The translations under genes were made by a program, and so were the position numbers. A stretch of DNA of 64,000 bases from an uncultured Bacteroidales bacterium (GTDB lineage Bacteria > Bacteroidota > Bacteroidia > Bacteroidales > FEN-979), in assembly GCA_903903985.1 (NCBI GenBank), contig CAIVAT010000034.1, forward strand, positions 62,001 through 126,000, in the 5' to 3' direction. Below the pieces are notes generated by a model, which had not been told where the DNA came from, made no database searches, and saw only the letters and a program-made list of their open reading frames with translations. Shown here in pieces: positions 8,816 through 17,519 of this stretch (the first letter of the stretch is position 1; each line of letters begins with the position of its first letter).

Positions 8816-10186
8816 TTAAAAAGTATCCAGCAGGAACTGTTTAAAGTCCTTGTATGCAACTGGCAATTCCGTTACAAATTCCTGCCTGCCGTCAAGTCCT
8901 TCCAGGCTTTTCGGAAGTTCCGGATCCAAACCGATCAACCGGTTTATTTCTTCAGGGAACTTTGCAGGATGGGCTGTTTCAAGCGATACGCAAAGCTGTT
9001 CCGGATGGTTTTCGCCCTCATTCTTTTGAAGGTATTCCTCCAGGCCTGCCCATCCTACCGCACCATGTGGCTCGAGAATTACATTGTATTGCTGGTATGC
9101 TTTCCGGATGGTCTCCCTGGTTTGCTGGTCGGTAATGCTGAGTGAGAAAATCTCTTTCCTCATCAAATCCATATCTGCTGCATGATAAATGGTTCCTTTT
9201 TCATCCATCCTGCCGCCATAGAGTGCAACCAGCCTTGCCAGGTTGCTTGGATGGCCAACATTCATGGCACTGGAAATGCAATTCTTCGACGGTTCGATCT
9301 TATGATACTTCCCGGTGCGGAGATAGGTTGGGAACTCATCATTTTCATTGGTTGCAATGATGAATTTCTGAACCGGCAGCCCCATTTTCATGGCAAGCAC
9401 TCCGCCCATCATATCCCCAAAGTTCCCGGAAGGAATAGAAAAGATGATCTTTTCAGTATGATTTTCAACCCTCCCCTTCGCGAAAGCATAGAAATAATAG
9501 ACAATCTGGGGGATCAACCTGCCGATGTTGATGGAGTTGGCCGACGAGAGGCTGAGATCGTCAAGACCGGGATCAGAAAAGGCCTGTTTTACCAAAGCCT
9601 GGCAATCGTCGAATTTAGCATCAAGGGCAAGCACATGCACATTTTTCCCCAGCGTGGTCATCTGTTTTCGTTGCCGGTCGGTCACCTCGTTCTTAGGAAA
9701 AAGGATGACCACCTGGATTTGATCGAGGCCATAAAAAGCATTGGCCACCGCACTTCCCGTATCGCCTGATGTGGCGGTAAGGATCAGCAGTTTTTTTCCG
9801 TTTTGCTTCAGATAATACTGCATCAGTCGCCCCATCATGCGTGCGGCGAAGTCCTTGAATGATGCCGTTGGCCCCTGGTCGAGCCGCATGATGTATTTTC
9901 GCTCATACACCTTCTCCAGGGGAACAGGATAGTCGTATGCATCCCTGACGATCGCCCACAGCGTTGCATCTGCAATTTCGCCGGCTAAATATCTCCTGAT
10001 CACATCGAATGCAATTTCATGGTAAGGCTGCCCGGAATAACGGGAAATATCTACCTGCGATATTTGGGGTACCGATTGTGGAAGATAAAGCCCCCTGTCC
10101 GGTGCCTGGCCTTTCAGCAATGCCTGGCTAAATGTGACCGCTTCGGAGTTCTGATTGGTGGAATAAAAAAGCAAGGGTTGTTCCAT
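8816..10186 (-). CDS. thrC: Threonine synthase
   Basis: A PLP enzyme of 456 residues that converts O-phosphohomoserine to threonine. The N-terminal region (LLFYSTNQ, then DRGLYLP) is typical of the long bacterial form. The PLP lysine is K111 in TASFKDFAARMMG, and the phosphate-binding loop is seen as ATSGDTGSAV. SGNFGDMMGG further supports the family. The ATG at 10186 is used. The upstream neighbour, 16 bases away, is a homoserine-ester sulfhydrylase-like enzyme and the downstream one is ThrH, so the block covers the split from homoserine to threonine and to methionine. Confidence 0.95.
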   Translation of the reverse strand: MEQPLLFYSTNQNSEAVTFSQALLKGQAPDRGLYLPQSVPQISQVDISRYSGQPYHEIAFDVIRRYLAGEIADATLWAIVRDAYDYPVPLEKVYERKYIMRLDQGPTASFKDFAARMMGRLMQYYLKQNGKKLLILTATSGDTGSAVANAFYGLDQIQVVILFPKNEVTDRQRKQMTTLGKNVHVLALDAKFDDCQALVKQAFSDPGLDDLSLSSANSINIGRLIPQIVYYFYAFAKGRVENHTEKIIFSIPSGNFGDMMGGVLAMKMGLPVQKFIIATNENDEFPTYLRTGKYHKIEPSKNCISSAMNVGHPSNLARLVALYGGRMDEKGTIYHAADMDLMRKEIFSLSITDQQTRETIRKAYQQYNVILEPHGAVGWAGLEEYLQKNEGENHPEQLCVSLETAHPAKFPEEINRLIGLDPELPKSLEGLDGRQEFVTELPVAYKDFKQFLLDTF

Positions 10187-10202
10187 TTTAATAAATCTGT
10201 AG

Positions 10203-11654
10203 TTACTTTCTTAACGTAGCTGAAGATGCCCCACCGGCAGAATACTCCGGTGAAGTCATCTTCACTTTCCTGCCATCGAGCACCGACAAGGCCTGGTCAA
10301 GATCCCGGATAATATCATCGGGATGTTCCACACCCACACAGAGCCGGATCAGGTTTGAGGGGATTCCGGCCAGTTTCCTGCCTTCTTCCCCTTGCTGTGA
10401 GTGGGTTGAGATTGCCGGGATGGTTGCAACCGATTTGATCCTTCCCAGGTCGGTGGCACGCCAGATCCTTGTAAAAGCATCAAACACATCGCGTGTTTGC
10501 TTTGCATCGCCCTTTACAAGAAATGACATCAGGTGGCCATACCGGTTTACCGGTCTTCCATATTGTTCATCGTACTCTGTATCAACAAGATATAAATATT
10601 TAGCAGCGAGTTCATGCAGCGGGTGATTCTCAAGGCCAAGATATTCGACCTTTTCAACATGCTTATGCTGCGCCAGGAATTGTGCCACCTTCATTGTATT
10701 CCTGCTCATTTGGTCCATCCGCATGCGGATGGTCCGGATGTCGTTGATGGCCAACACGGCATTCATTGGCGAAATATTGGGCCCATTGTCACGGTTGGGA
10801 AAGAGTTTCAGGTACGTGGCAAAGTCGGCTTTCATTTCCGGGCTGCCGATTTTTGATGTCAGGTTGTTCCTGGAAATAATTGCACCTGTAATGCCAAACC
10901 CACTGGTCGCCAGGGATTTTGTAACTGACTGTACGACAATGTCGGCCCCATGCTCGATCGGCCGGAGCAGGGCCGGGGTTGCAACAGTAGCATCAACAAT
11001 CAATGGTATTCCATATTTATGAGCAAGATCAGCAACTTTTTTCAAATCAAAAAAGGCAAGTCCGGGATTGCTTGGCAGTTCACCGTAAAGGAACCGCGTA
11101 TTTTCATCAATAAGCGATTCCCATTCGGCAAGATCGGAAGAATGAACCACCTTTCGCCATTCAACCCTGCGCTCGGCATCCTTGCGCATAGAAAACTGCT
11201 GGTAGGTTCCCCCGTAAACCTGTGTGGTGGCTACAAAGTTCATGGGTGCACCCGGATGTTCCGGATCATCAACCAGGAACGGATCCACGGCGCTCTGAAT
11301 GGCAGCCATGCCGGATGAGGTTGCTATGCAGGAAGTTTCAGCATCCGATCCATAGCCGTCAAGCAAAGCAAGCACCCCTTCTAGGTAGTACACGGTAGGA
11401 TTGGCGATGCGGGAGTAGCACCACGTTGGTATTTTATATCCCAGGGCAGCCTCCATTTCATCAGCATCCCGGTAAGCCTGGGATGTCGACATATAAACCG
11501 GTTCAATGATCGATCCCTGGTTAAAATCAAGGGCTTCCTGCATGGAATATATGCCATGGGCCGCGATGGTGTCGAACCGGCATTTTTTCATCTGGACCTT
11601 GTACGCTCTGTGCCATTGCATCGCCCGGTTTGCTGCTTCAATGTAGTTGTTCAT
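10203..11654 (-). CDS. Cys/Met-metabolism PLP enzyme, O-acetylhomoserine sulfhydrylase-like
   Basis: A 483-residue member of the Cys/Met metabolism PLP family. The PLP lysine is K246 in VQSVTKSLATSGFG. The substrate-phosphate and PLP-binding segments ATSSGMAAIQ and YGGTYQQF are also seen. Family members either add sulfide to O-acyl-homoserine or form or cleave cystathionine. Sequence alone does not settle which, but the neighbouring thrC and thrH make a homoserine-derived substrate and methionine synthesis likely. It is longer than the usual 400-430 residues, with an N-terminal extension (AANRAMQWHRAYKVQ). No SAM riboswitch was recognised in the 243 bases upstream. Confidence 0.8.
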   Translation of the reverse strand: MNNYIEAANRAMQWHRAYKVQMKKCRFDTIAAHGIYSMQEALDFNQGSIIEPVYMSTSQAYRDADEMEAALGYKIPTWCYSRIANPTVYYLEGVLALLDGYGSDAETSCIATSSGMAAIQSAVDPFLVDDPEHPGAPMNFVATTQVYGGTYQQFSMRKDAERRVEWRKVVHSSDLAEWESLIDENTRFLYGELPSNPGLAFFDLKKVADLAHKYGIPLIVDATVATPALLRPIEHGADIVVQSVTKSLATSGFGITGAIISRNNLTSKIGSPEMKADFATYLKLFPNRDNGPNISPMNAVLAINDIRTIRMRMDQMSRNTMKVAQFLAQHKHVEKVEYLGLENHPLHELAAKYLYLVDTEYDEQYGRPVNRYGHLMSFLVKGDAKQTRDVFDAFTRIWRATDLGRIKSVATIPAISTHSQQGEEGRKLAGIPSNLIRLCVGVEHPDDIIRDLDQALSVLDGRKVKMTSPEYSAGGASSATLRK

Positions 11655-11897
11655 TTGGGTTGGAGATATAGTTATTTTTGGATTTTGGAGTTCGGATTTT
11701 AGAGTTGAATGGTCAAGGAATGAATGAGGATATCAAAAATAGAAAAAAAACATCAGACAATCCGGGTTGTTAAATGTTTAACTTTTCAACTGCCTTACAA
11801 GATGAATACAGTTTTTATGTAATTTCGTTGTTCCTTTGCCCGTTTATTGTTTGAGCCTTCACCTTTCGGAATTGACTCATCTTTTAACACTGCTACA

Positions 11898-13349
11898 ATG
11901 ATACACATTTATTCAAAAAGCCTGCAGAGATTAATCCTGGCAGTTTCTTTAGTAATTCCACTGATCAGCCATGCCCAGGAAAAAGGATTGACATTGAAAC
12001 AATTTGCAGGAATTTGGTCGGGATCACTGAAAGTTCAAACCACCCAGATCCGCCTGGTCATGAACGTATCGTTCAACGAAGCCGACAGCATGACGGTCAC
12101 CTTCGACAGCCCTGATCAGGGTGTTCTGGACCTGCCTACCAATAAAGTTACACTGACGGATGACTCTATTTATGTTTCAGCCGGGGCCATTGGAGGTAAA
12201 TTCACCGGCAAAATGAATAAGGAAGAAACTGCCATTGCCGGCTATTGGCAGCAGGGAGGGATGTCGATCGCGGTTACAATGGAAAGACTTGGGAAAAGGG
12301 TCATAGTGAACCGTCCGCAAGAACCAAAGCCACCTTTTCCATACCGGTCGGAGGAGGTCATCTTTCCCAATGGCAGGGATGGGTTTGACCTTTCAGGCAC
12401 CTTGACCGTTCCGGATGGTGCGGGGCGCTACCCGGCTGCAATCCTCATCACCGGTTCGGGACCCCAGAACCGCGACGAAGAGCTAGCCGGGCACAAACCC
12501 TTCCTGGTGCTTGCCGATTTCCTCACCAGAAAGGGATTCGCCGTACTGCGTTATGACGACCGGGGTGTAGGAAAATCGAAGGGTGAATTTAAAAAAGCCA
12601 CCACTTTCGACTTTGCAACCGATGCGGAGGCTGCCCTCAATTTTTTAAAAACCCGGCCGGAAATCGACTCGACAAAAATTGGTCTGATCGGGCATAGCGA
12701 AGGTGGGCTTGTTGCTCCCATCGTGGCATCGGAACGGAAAGACATCGCATTTATCCTGCTCATGGCAGGACCCGGCTTAACCGGTGAACAAATTCTACTG
12801 TTGCAATCTGCCCTGATTTCCAGAACAGAAGGAGCAGATGAAGCGAGTATCAAATCAAATGAAAAACTCAGCAAGGATATCTATACGGTACTGAAAAAGA
12901 ACCTCGACAATGAAAAGGTAGCCAGGAAGATCACCACACTCATGGCCGATTTCAATAAAAAGAATGCCAGGGATACAAGTTATCATCCCATGCCGGAAAA
13001 AGAACTCAACCTCCAGATTGAAAGCCTGACCTCCCCCTGGTTCCGTTGTTTTCTAACGCTGAACCCTGAAGTTTACCTCTCAAAAGTCACCTGCCCGCTT
13101 CTCGCGATCAACGGTGGCCTTGATCTGCAGGTACCGCCAAAAGAGAACCTTGAAGCCATTGAAAAAGCGCTGATATTCGGCGGGAATTCAGACTATGTGG
13201 TGGAAGAATTGCCAGGACTGAACCACCTCTTCCAGACCGCTAAAACCGGAAGTCCTTCGGAGTACGCAAAGATTGAAGAAACAATTTCACCGGCAGCCCT
13301 GGACATGATATGGAAATGGCTGGAAAAGAATGTGGGGCGTGTCAGGTGA
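11898..13349 (+). CDS. Exported alpha/beta hydrolase
   Basis: The ORF track start at 11847 is a TTG. The ATG at 11898 gives a proper signal peptide (MIHIYSKSLQRLILAVSL, cleavage near SHAQ) and is preferred. An N-terminal domain of about 110 residues (GIWSGSLKV onward) resembles the small beta-barrel often found in front of exported hydrolases. The C-terminal alpha/beta hydrolase domain carries the oxyanion region ITGSGPQNRDE, the nucleophile elbow GHSEGG, an acid in GGLDLQVPP and the histidine in GLNHLF. The substrate is unknown; an esterase or peptidase of the periplasm is the broad expectation. The gene ends 62 bases before purB, and a GTGAC-type repeat word covers the stop codon. Confidence 0.8.
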   Translation: MIHIYSKSLQRLILAVSLVIPLISHAQEKGLTLKQFAGIWSGSLKVQTTQIRLVMNVSFNEADSMTVTFDSPDQGVLDLPTNKVTLTDDSIYVSAGAIGGKFTGKMNKEETAIAGYWQQGGMSIAVTMERLGKRVIVNRPQEPKPPFPYRSEEVIFPNGRDGFDLSGTLTVPDGAGRYPAAILITGSGPQNRDEELAGHKPFLVLADFLTRKGFAVLRYDDRGVGKSKGEFKKATTFDFATDAEAALNFLKTRPEIDSTKIGLIGHSEGGLVAPIVASERKDIAFILLMAGPGLTGEQILLLQSALISRTEGADEASIKSNEKLSKDIYTVLKKNLDNEKVARKITTLMADFNKKNARDTSYHPMPEKELNLQIESLTSPWFRCFLTLNPEVYLSKVTCPLLAINGGLDLQVPPKENLEAIEKALIFGGNSDYVVEELPGLNHLFQTAKTGSPSEYAKIEETISPAALDMIWKWLEKNVGRVR

Positions 13350-13411
13350 CATGAGACGTGAAACGTGAAAATGCTGCGAGGCTTGTAATTTTTTTAAATA
13401 TTTTATTAAAC

Positions 13412-14770
13412 ATGGATTTCTCTTTAAATGCCGTTTCCCCGGTCGATGGCCGGTATAGTAAGATCACCGAACCGCTGGCCGCCTATTTTTCCGAAGGTGC
13501 CATCATCCGGTACCGTGTGTTGGTTGAGGTGGAATATTTTATTGCGCTCTGCCGTATTCCACTACCCCAGTTGATTCATTTCGACAAGAAAAAGTTCAAC
13601 AGGCTCCGCAATATTTATGAGGATTTTGACTCCCGGGATGCAGAAAGGGTTAAGGAAATTGAAAAGGAGACCAACCACGATGTAAAAGCGATTGAGTATT
13701 TTCTCAGGGAGCAGTTCGAAATCCTTGGTTTCGGTTCGTATAAGGAGTTTATCCATTTCGGGCTTACTTCGCAAGACATCAACAACACTGCCTTCCCCCT
13801 GGCAATGCGCGACGCATACCGCGACATCGTGGAACCAGCGCTTGAAACGATCTACAGTGACCTACTGGCACGCGCGAAGGAGTGGCTGAACATCCCAATG
13901 CTTGCCCGCACACATGGACAGCCTGCCTCTCCTACCACGGTAGGCAAGGAACTTTATGTGTTTGTCGAACGGCTTGGCATGCAGTTGGCGCTGATAGAAA
14001 CGATCCCCATCTCAGCCAAATTCGGCGGAGCAACCGGGAACTTTAACGCCCACCATGCAGCCTATCCCATGATCGACTGGGTGAAATTTTCCAATAAATT
14101 TATCAATGGAACACTTGGACTGGAGCGCTGCCAGACTACAACGCAGGTTGAACATTACGACAACATGGCTGCTTTTTTCGACAACCTGAAGCGCATCAAC
14201 ACTATTCTGATCGACCTCGACCGGGATATCTGGGCATATATCTCCATGGATTATTTCAAGCAAAAGGTTAAAAAAACAGAAACCGGATCATCTGCCATGC
14301 CCCACAAGGTGAATCCCATCGATTTTGAGAATTCTGAGGGCAACCTTGGGTTTGCCAATGCGATTTTTGAACATTTTTCGGCAAAACTTCCCATCTCCAG
14401 GCTGCAGCGCGACCTCACCGACTCAACCGTGATCCGCAACATCGGGGTTCCCATGGCCCATTCACTGATCGCCTACAAATCGCTGCTGAGAGGGCTTAAT
14501 AAACTGATCATCAATGAATCAAAACTCAGGAAAGACCTCAACGAAAACTGGGCAGTGGTTTCGGAAGCCATACAAACCATCCTTCGCCGTGAAAATTATC
14601 CGAACCCTTACGAAGCTTTGAAAGAACTGACCCGTGGCCGTGAAGGAATTACCCAGTCCACACTGGAAAAATTCATCGATGGATTAAAAGTTACGAAAAA
14701 GCTGAAAGAGGAGTTGAAGGCAATCACCCCGGAGAATTACACAGGGATCATTCCTGAAATTGCAAATTGA
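13412..14770 (+). CDS. purB: Adenylosuccinate lyase
   Basis: A fumarase/aspartase-superfamily enzyme of 452 residues that splits SAICAR and adenylosuccinate in purine synthesis. The ATG at 13412 (MDFSLNAVSPVDGRY) is chosen over the track start at 13358, since SPVDGRY is the conserved N-terminus of the E. coli-type PurB. The superfamily signature is present as GSSAMPHKVNPIDFENSEG, and HGQPASPTT carries another conserved active-site region. Length and motifs are normal. The spacer to the next gene contains AT-rich simple repeats starting at the stop codon. Confidence 0.96.
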   Translation: MDFSLNAVSPVDGRYSKITEPLAAYFSEGAIIRYRVLVEVEYFIALCRIPLPQLIHFDKKKFNRLRNIYEDFDSRDAERVKEIEKETNHDVKAIEYFLREQFEILGFGSYKEFIHFGLTSQDINNTAFPLAMRDAYRDIVEPALETIYSDLLARAKEWLNIPMLARTHGQPASPTTVGKELYVFVERLGMQLALIETIPISAKFGGATGNFNAHHAAYPMIDWVKFSNKFINGTLGLERCQTTTQVEHYDNMAAFFDNLKRINTILIDLDRDIWAYISMDYFKQKVKKTETGSSAMPHKVNPIDFENSEGNLGFANAIFEHFSAKLPISRLQRDLTDSTVIRNIGVPMAHSLIAYKSLLRGLNKLIINESKLRKDLNENWAVVSEAIQTILRRENYPNPYEALKELTRGREGITQSTLEKFIDGLKVTKKLKEELKAITPENYTGIIPEIAN

Positions 14771-14815
14771 GAAATGCAAAATTTAAAATGAAAATTCAAA
14801 AGTTTATGATTAACC

Positions 14816-16387
14816 ATGTTCCAGGTGTTGAATAGCGAACAGGTATTCAACAACATTAAAAAATCATGGGATGACCAGCCTTTGGTCATCATCCTGGGAC
14901 TGGCAATTTTATTCCGGTTACTGGCGGCAATTTTCGCAAAAGGCTGGGGAATGCTGGATGATCATTTCCTGGTGATTGAAGCACCTCAATCATGGGTATT
15001 TGGTTATGATTATAATTCCTGGCTTCCAGGAAGCAAGGACAATGTCGGTCCCAGCGGTCACAACTTTTTTTATCCCGGTTTCCATTTCCTGCTGTTTACC
15101 CTGATGAAATGGATGCACATCGGCGACCCCCAGGTTAAAATGCTTATTGTGAGAATTTTACATGGCGCATTTTCGCTTATTACCGTATATTACGGGTACC
15201 GGATCGTTGAAACGCTTGAAGATAAGCGATCTGCAAGGCTGGCTGGGATTCTGCTTGCCATTTACTATTTTATGCCATGGACCGGCGTCAGGAACCTTGC
15301 CGAGTCGACGAGCATCCCCTTCGTCATGCTTGGATTCTGGCAAATGATCAACCCTGAAAACAATTCCCGGCGTTTTCGTGCCTTGTTCCTGGCCGGTATT
15401 TTTTTCGGACTGGCTTCAGATGTGCGCTATCAATTGGTGCTGTTCCCATCCGGGATTTTTATCCTTTTGCTGTTCCGTCGAAGCTGGAAAGAAATGGCCG
15501 GAATTGTGATGGGTGTCCTGTGTTCCTTCCTGCTTGTTCAGACGCTGATCGACCTGTTTATCTGGGGATATCCTTTTGCCGAGTTCATTGGGTACATAAA
15601 AGTCAACATTACCGACCGCAATTCTTACTTTACCTTACCCTGGTATAATTATTTCCTTACTGTCGGCGGAATCATGCTGCCTCCCCTGAGCCTGTTCCTG
15701 TTTTATGGCTTCATCCGCGGGTGGAAACGATATCTCCTGATCGTTTTTCCGGCTGCCCTGTTTTTCGCATTTCACTCCTTTTTTCCGAACAAGCAGGAGC
15801 GGTTCATCCTCCCCTTCATTCCCTTTTTCATCATGGTTGGATCCATGGGATATTACCAGTACATTCTCCCGTCGGGATTCTGGTCACGGCAAAAAAAATT
15901 ACTGCAGGCATGCTGGATCTTCTTTTGGGGAATTAACATCGTGCTGCTGCTGGGTTTGACGTTCATGTATTCCAAACGTGCCCAGGTTGAATCGATGTAT
16001 TACCTTTCAAGATATCCTTACCTGAAGACGATCATCGTTGAGGATGAGAAGGGCGAAGTGCCCCTGACCCCCCTTTTCTATACCGGGAAATGGCCTGTTT
16101 ATCCCGAACTGCATGCCCCCGATACAACAATTTACCAAAAGATCGCCCGCATGGCCGTTCTCCCAAAGTTTTATCATCCGCAGTTTTTTCTCTTTCACGG
16201 AGGTAAAAACCTCGACCGGCGCGTCGCAACCGCCAGAAAAAGTTTTCCTTACCTTGTTTATGAAACAACCATCGAAACTGGATTTATCGACAAACTCATG
16301 CACCGGTTGAACCCAGTCAACAAGGCAAACAGGGTTTATATTTACCGGAACAGGGAATTTTATAAAGAAAAGCAGGCCGTGAATTAA
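14816..16387 (+). CDS. GT-C fold membrane mannosyltransferase-like protein (GT22/Alg9-like)
   Basis: A 523-residue polytopic membrane protein with roughly eight to ten hydrophobic segments and a soluble C-terminal part. Early acidic residues (GWGMLDDHFLVIEAP) sit where GT-C enzymes carry their catalytic acid loop. The later NKQERFILPFIPF resembles the HKEERF signature of GPI/Alg9-type mannosyltransferases. Such enzymes move a sugar from a lipid-linked donor to a glycan outside the membrane. It opens the surface-polysaccharide region. Its last four bases overlap the convergent AlgJ-like gene. Acceptor and sugar are unknown. Confidence 0.7.
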   Translation: MFQVLNSEQVFNNIKKSWDDQPLVIILGLAILFRLLAAIFAKGWGMLDDHFLVIEAPQSWVFGYDYNSWLPGSKDNVGPSGHNFFYPGFHFLLFTLMKWMHIGDPQVKMLIVRILHGAFSLITVYYGYRIVETLEDKRSARLAGILLAIYYFMPWTGVRNLAESTSIPFVMLGFWQMINPENNSRRFRALFLAGIFFGLASDVRYQLVLFPSGIFILLLFRRSWKEMAGIVMGVLCSFLLVQTLIDLFIWGYPFAEFIGYIKVNITDRNSYFTLPWYNYFLTVGGIMLPPLSLFLFYGFIRGWKRYLLIVFPAALFFAFHSFFPNKQERFILPFIPFFIMVGSMGYYQYILPSGFWSRQKKLLQACWIFFWGINIVLLLGLTFMYSKRAQVESMYYLSRYPYLKTIIVEDEKGEVPLTPLFYTGKWPVYPELHAPDTTIYQKIARMAVLPKFYHPQFFLFHGGKNLDRRVATARKSFPYLVYETTIETGFIDKLMHRLNPVNKANRVYIYRNREFYKEKQAVN

Positions 16388-17514
16388 GGATCACTCTTCT
16401 CAAGAACATCAATCTCCCGTTCGATGAGTTCATAAATAACCAGGTCGGGTTTTTCGATGTCGACCAGTGACTTGTCATAGGCTGACCAGATCAATACGGA
16501 TTCTCCAAAAGATTCTTTTATAAATGGCATCATTGCTTCGAAGAATGAATCGCGGAAGATGAGGGCTTTAAGAGGGCGGGTGTGGCTGACAAACCTGAAT
16601 TCGTATTCATCCGGGTTCCTCTTGTAACCTCCAGGTATTGGTAATCTGCACTTTTCCCTTCCTGCATTGCATTCAAACTTTGGTTCCATCACCACCCTAT
16701 CTTCCGGAATTTTCATGGATAACATCCTCGTGAGGTCATTTGATTCTGAAGGAAGGGTACCAAATTTAAAGTCATTGATTGACAGCACTTTGATGCAAGG
16801 AAAATCACGAACGATCTTTTCCATGAGGGTTCTGTAACCAAGAAAGCCACCAAAGGAGTTCCAATGCGTGTCGTGAAGGTAAAATAATCGTTTATCGCGG
16901 TAATTGTGAAAATCTTCCTTCAGGTCGATGATGCGGATTTGATTACGATCCATCCTGGAAATCACCTGTTCCAGTTTGGTGGCGTGTTCAGATTTGATAA
17001 CGGGTAAACATTGACCATATACCGTATGCTTATTCGGAGCGATGGCAACGTACAATTTTATCCCTCTCCTCCTGCAATCCGCATCAATCCTTTTAATATT
17101 GTTCGCGATAACGCCGAGTTGCGATTCCGAAAAAAACGAGATCCCTTTTGATTCCTTAATCACATCACTGAAGGAATTTCCAAGGAAGTAGAAACCGTTG
17201 TCGCCTTTCACCACCTTTTCGGGAAAGGGGTTGACCGATAACAATGACACCTTTAAATACCGGAACAAATCAAGCATCTCATTCCTGAACCCAAAATTAT
17301 CGGCATGATACGCCATGAAGTCATTGAAATACCGGGCGGCGGATAAAATGATATTGGAGTGGCCCTTGATATCAAATGCCGGGAAAGAGGCACTTTTCCT
17401 GTTTTCATAGGCAAGCATTTCATTTTTCTCACTGAAAAACATCTTCACGGTCGGAAGCCAAAGGACCAGGATAAAGCCAAAGAGGAGTAACTTATGTTGC
17501 CATTCTTTTTTCAT
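16384..17514 (-). CDS. AlgJ/AlgX-like SGNH-type O-acetyltransferase partner
   Basis: A 376-residue protein with an N-terminal membrane anchor (HKLLLFGFILVLWLP) and an extracytoplasmic SGNH hydrolase-like domain. The key motif is DTHWN near residue 215, the Asp-His pair of the AlgX/AlgJ family. APNKHTVYG and IFRDSFFE fit the same fold, the latter holding the expected nucleophile Ser. The track start at 17523 is TTG; the ATG at 17514 (MKKEWQHK) is preferred, leaving 5 bases to the upstream AlgI-like gene. Together the pair should acetylate a surface polysaccharide. No AlgF-like third component was recognised. Confidence 0.75.
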   Translation of the reverse strand: MKKEWQHKLLLFGFILVLWLPTVKMFFSEKNEMLAYENRKSASFPAFDIKGHSNIILSAARYFNDFMAYHADNFGFRNEMLDLFRYLKVSLLSVNPFPEKVVKGDNGFYFLGNSFSDVIKESKGISFFSESQLGVIANNIKRIDADCRRRGIKLYVAIAPNKHTVYGQCLPVIKSEHATKLEQVISRMDRNQIRIIDLKEDFHNYRDKRLFYLHDTHWNSFGGFLGYRTLMEKIVRDFPCIKVLSINDFKFGTLPSESNDLTRMLSMKIPEDRVVMEPKFECNAGREKCRLPIPGGYKRNPDEYEFRFVSHTRPLKALIFRDSFFEAMMPFIKESFGESVLIWSAYDKSLVDIEKPDLVIYELIEREIDVLEKSDP

Positions 17515-17519
17515 CGGGA

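Noticed and set aside
11655-11897. SAM riboswitch upstream of the sulfhydrylase-like gene
   Set aside because: No conserved core of a SAM riboswitch could be recognised on the minus strand in this gap.
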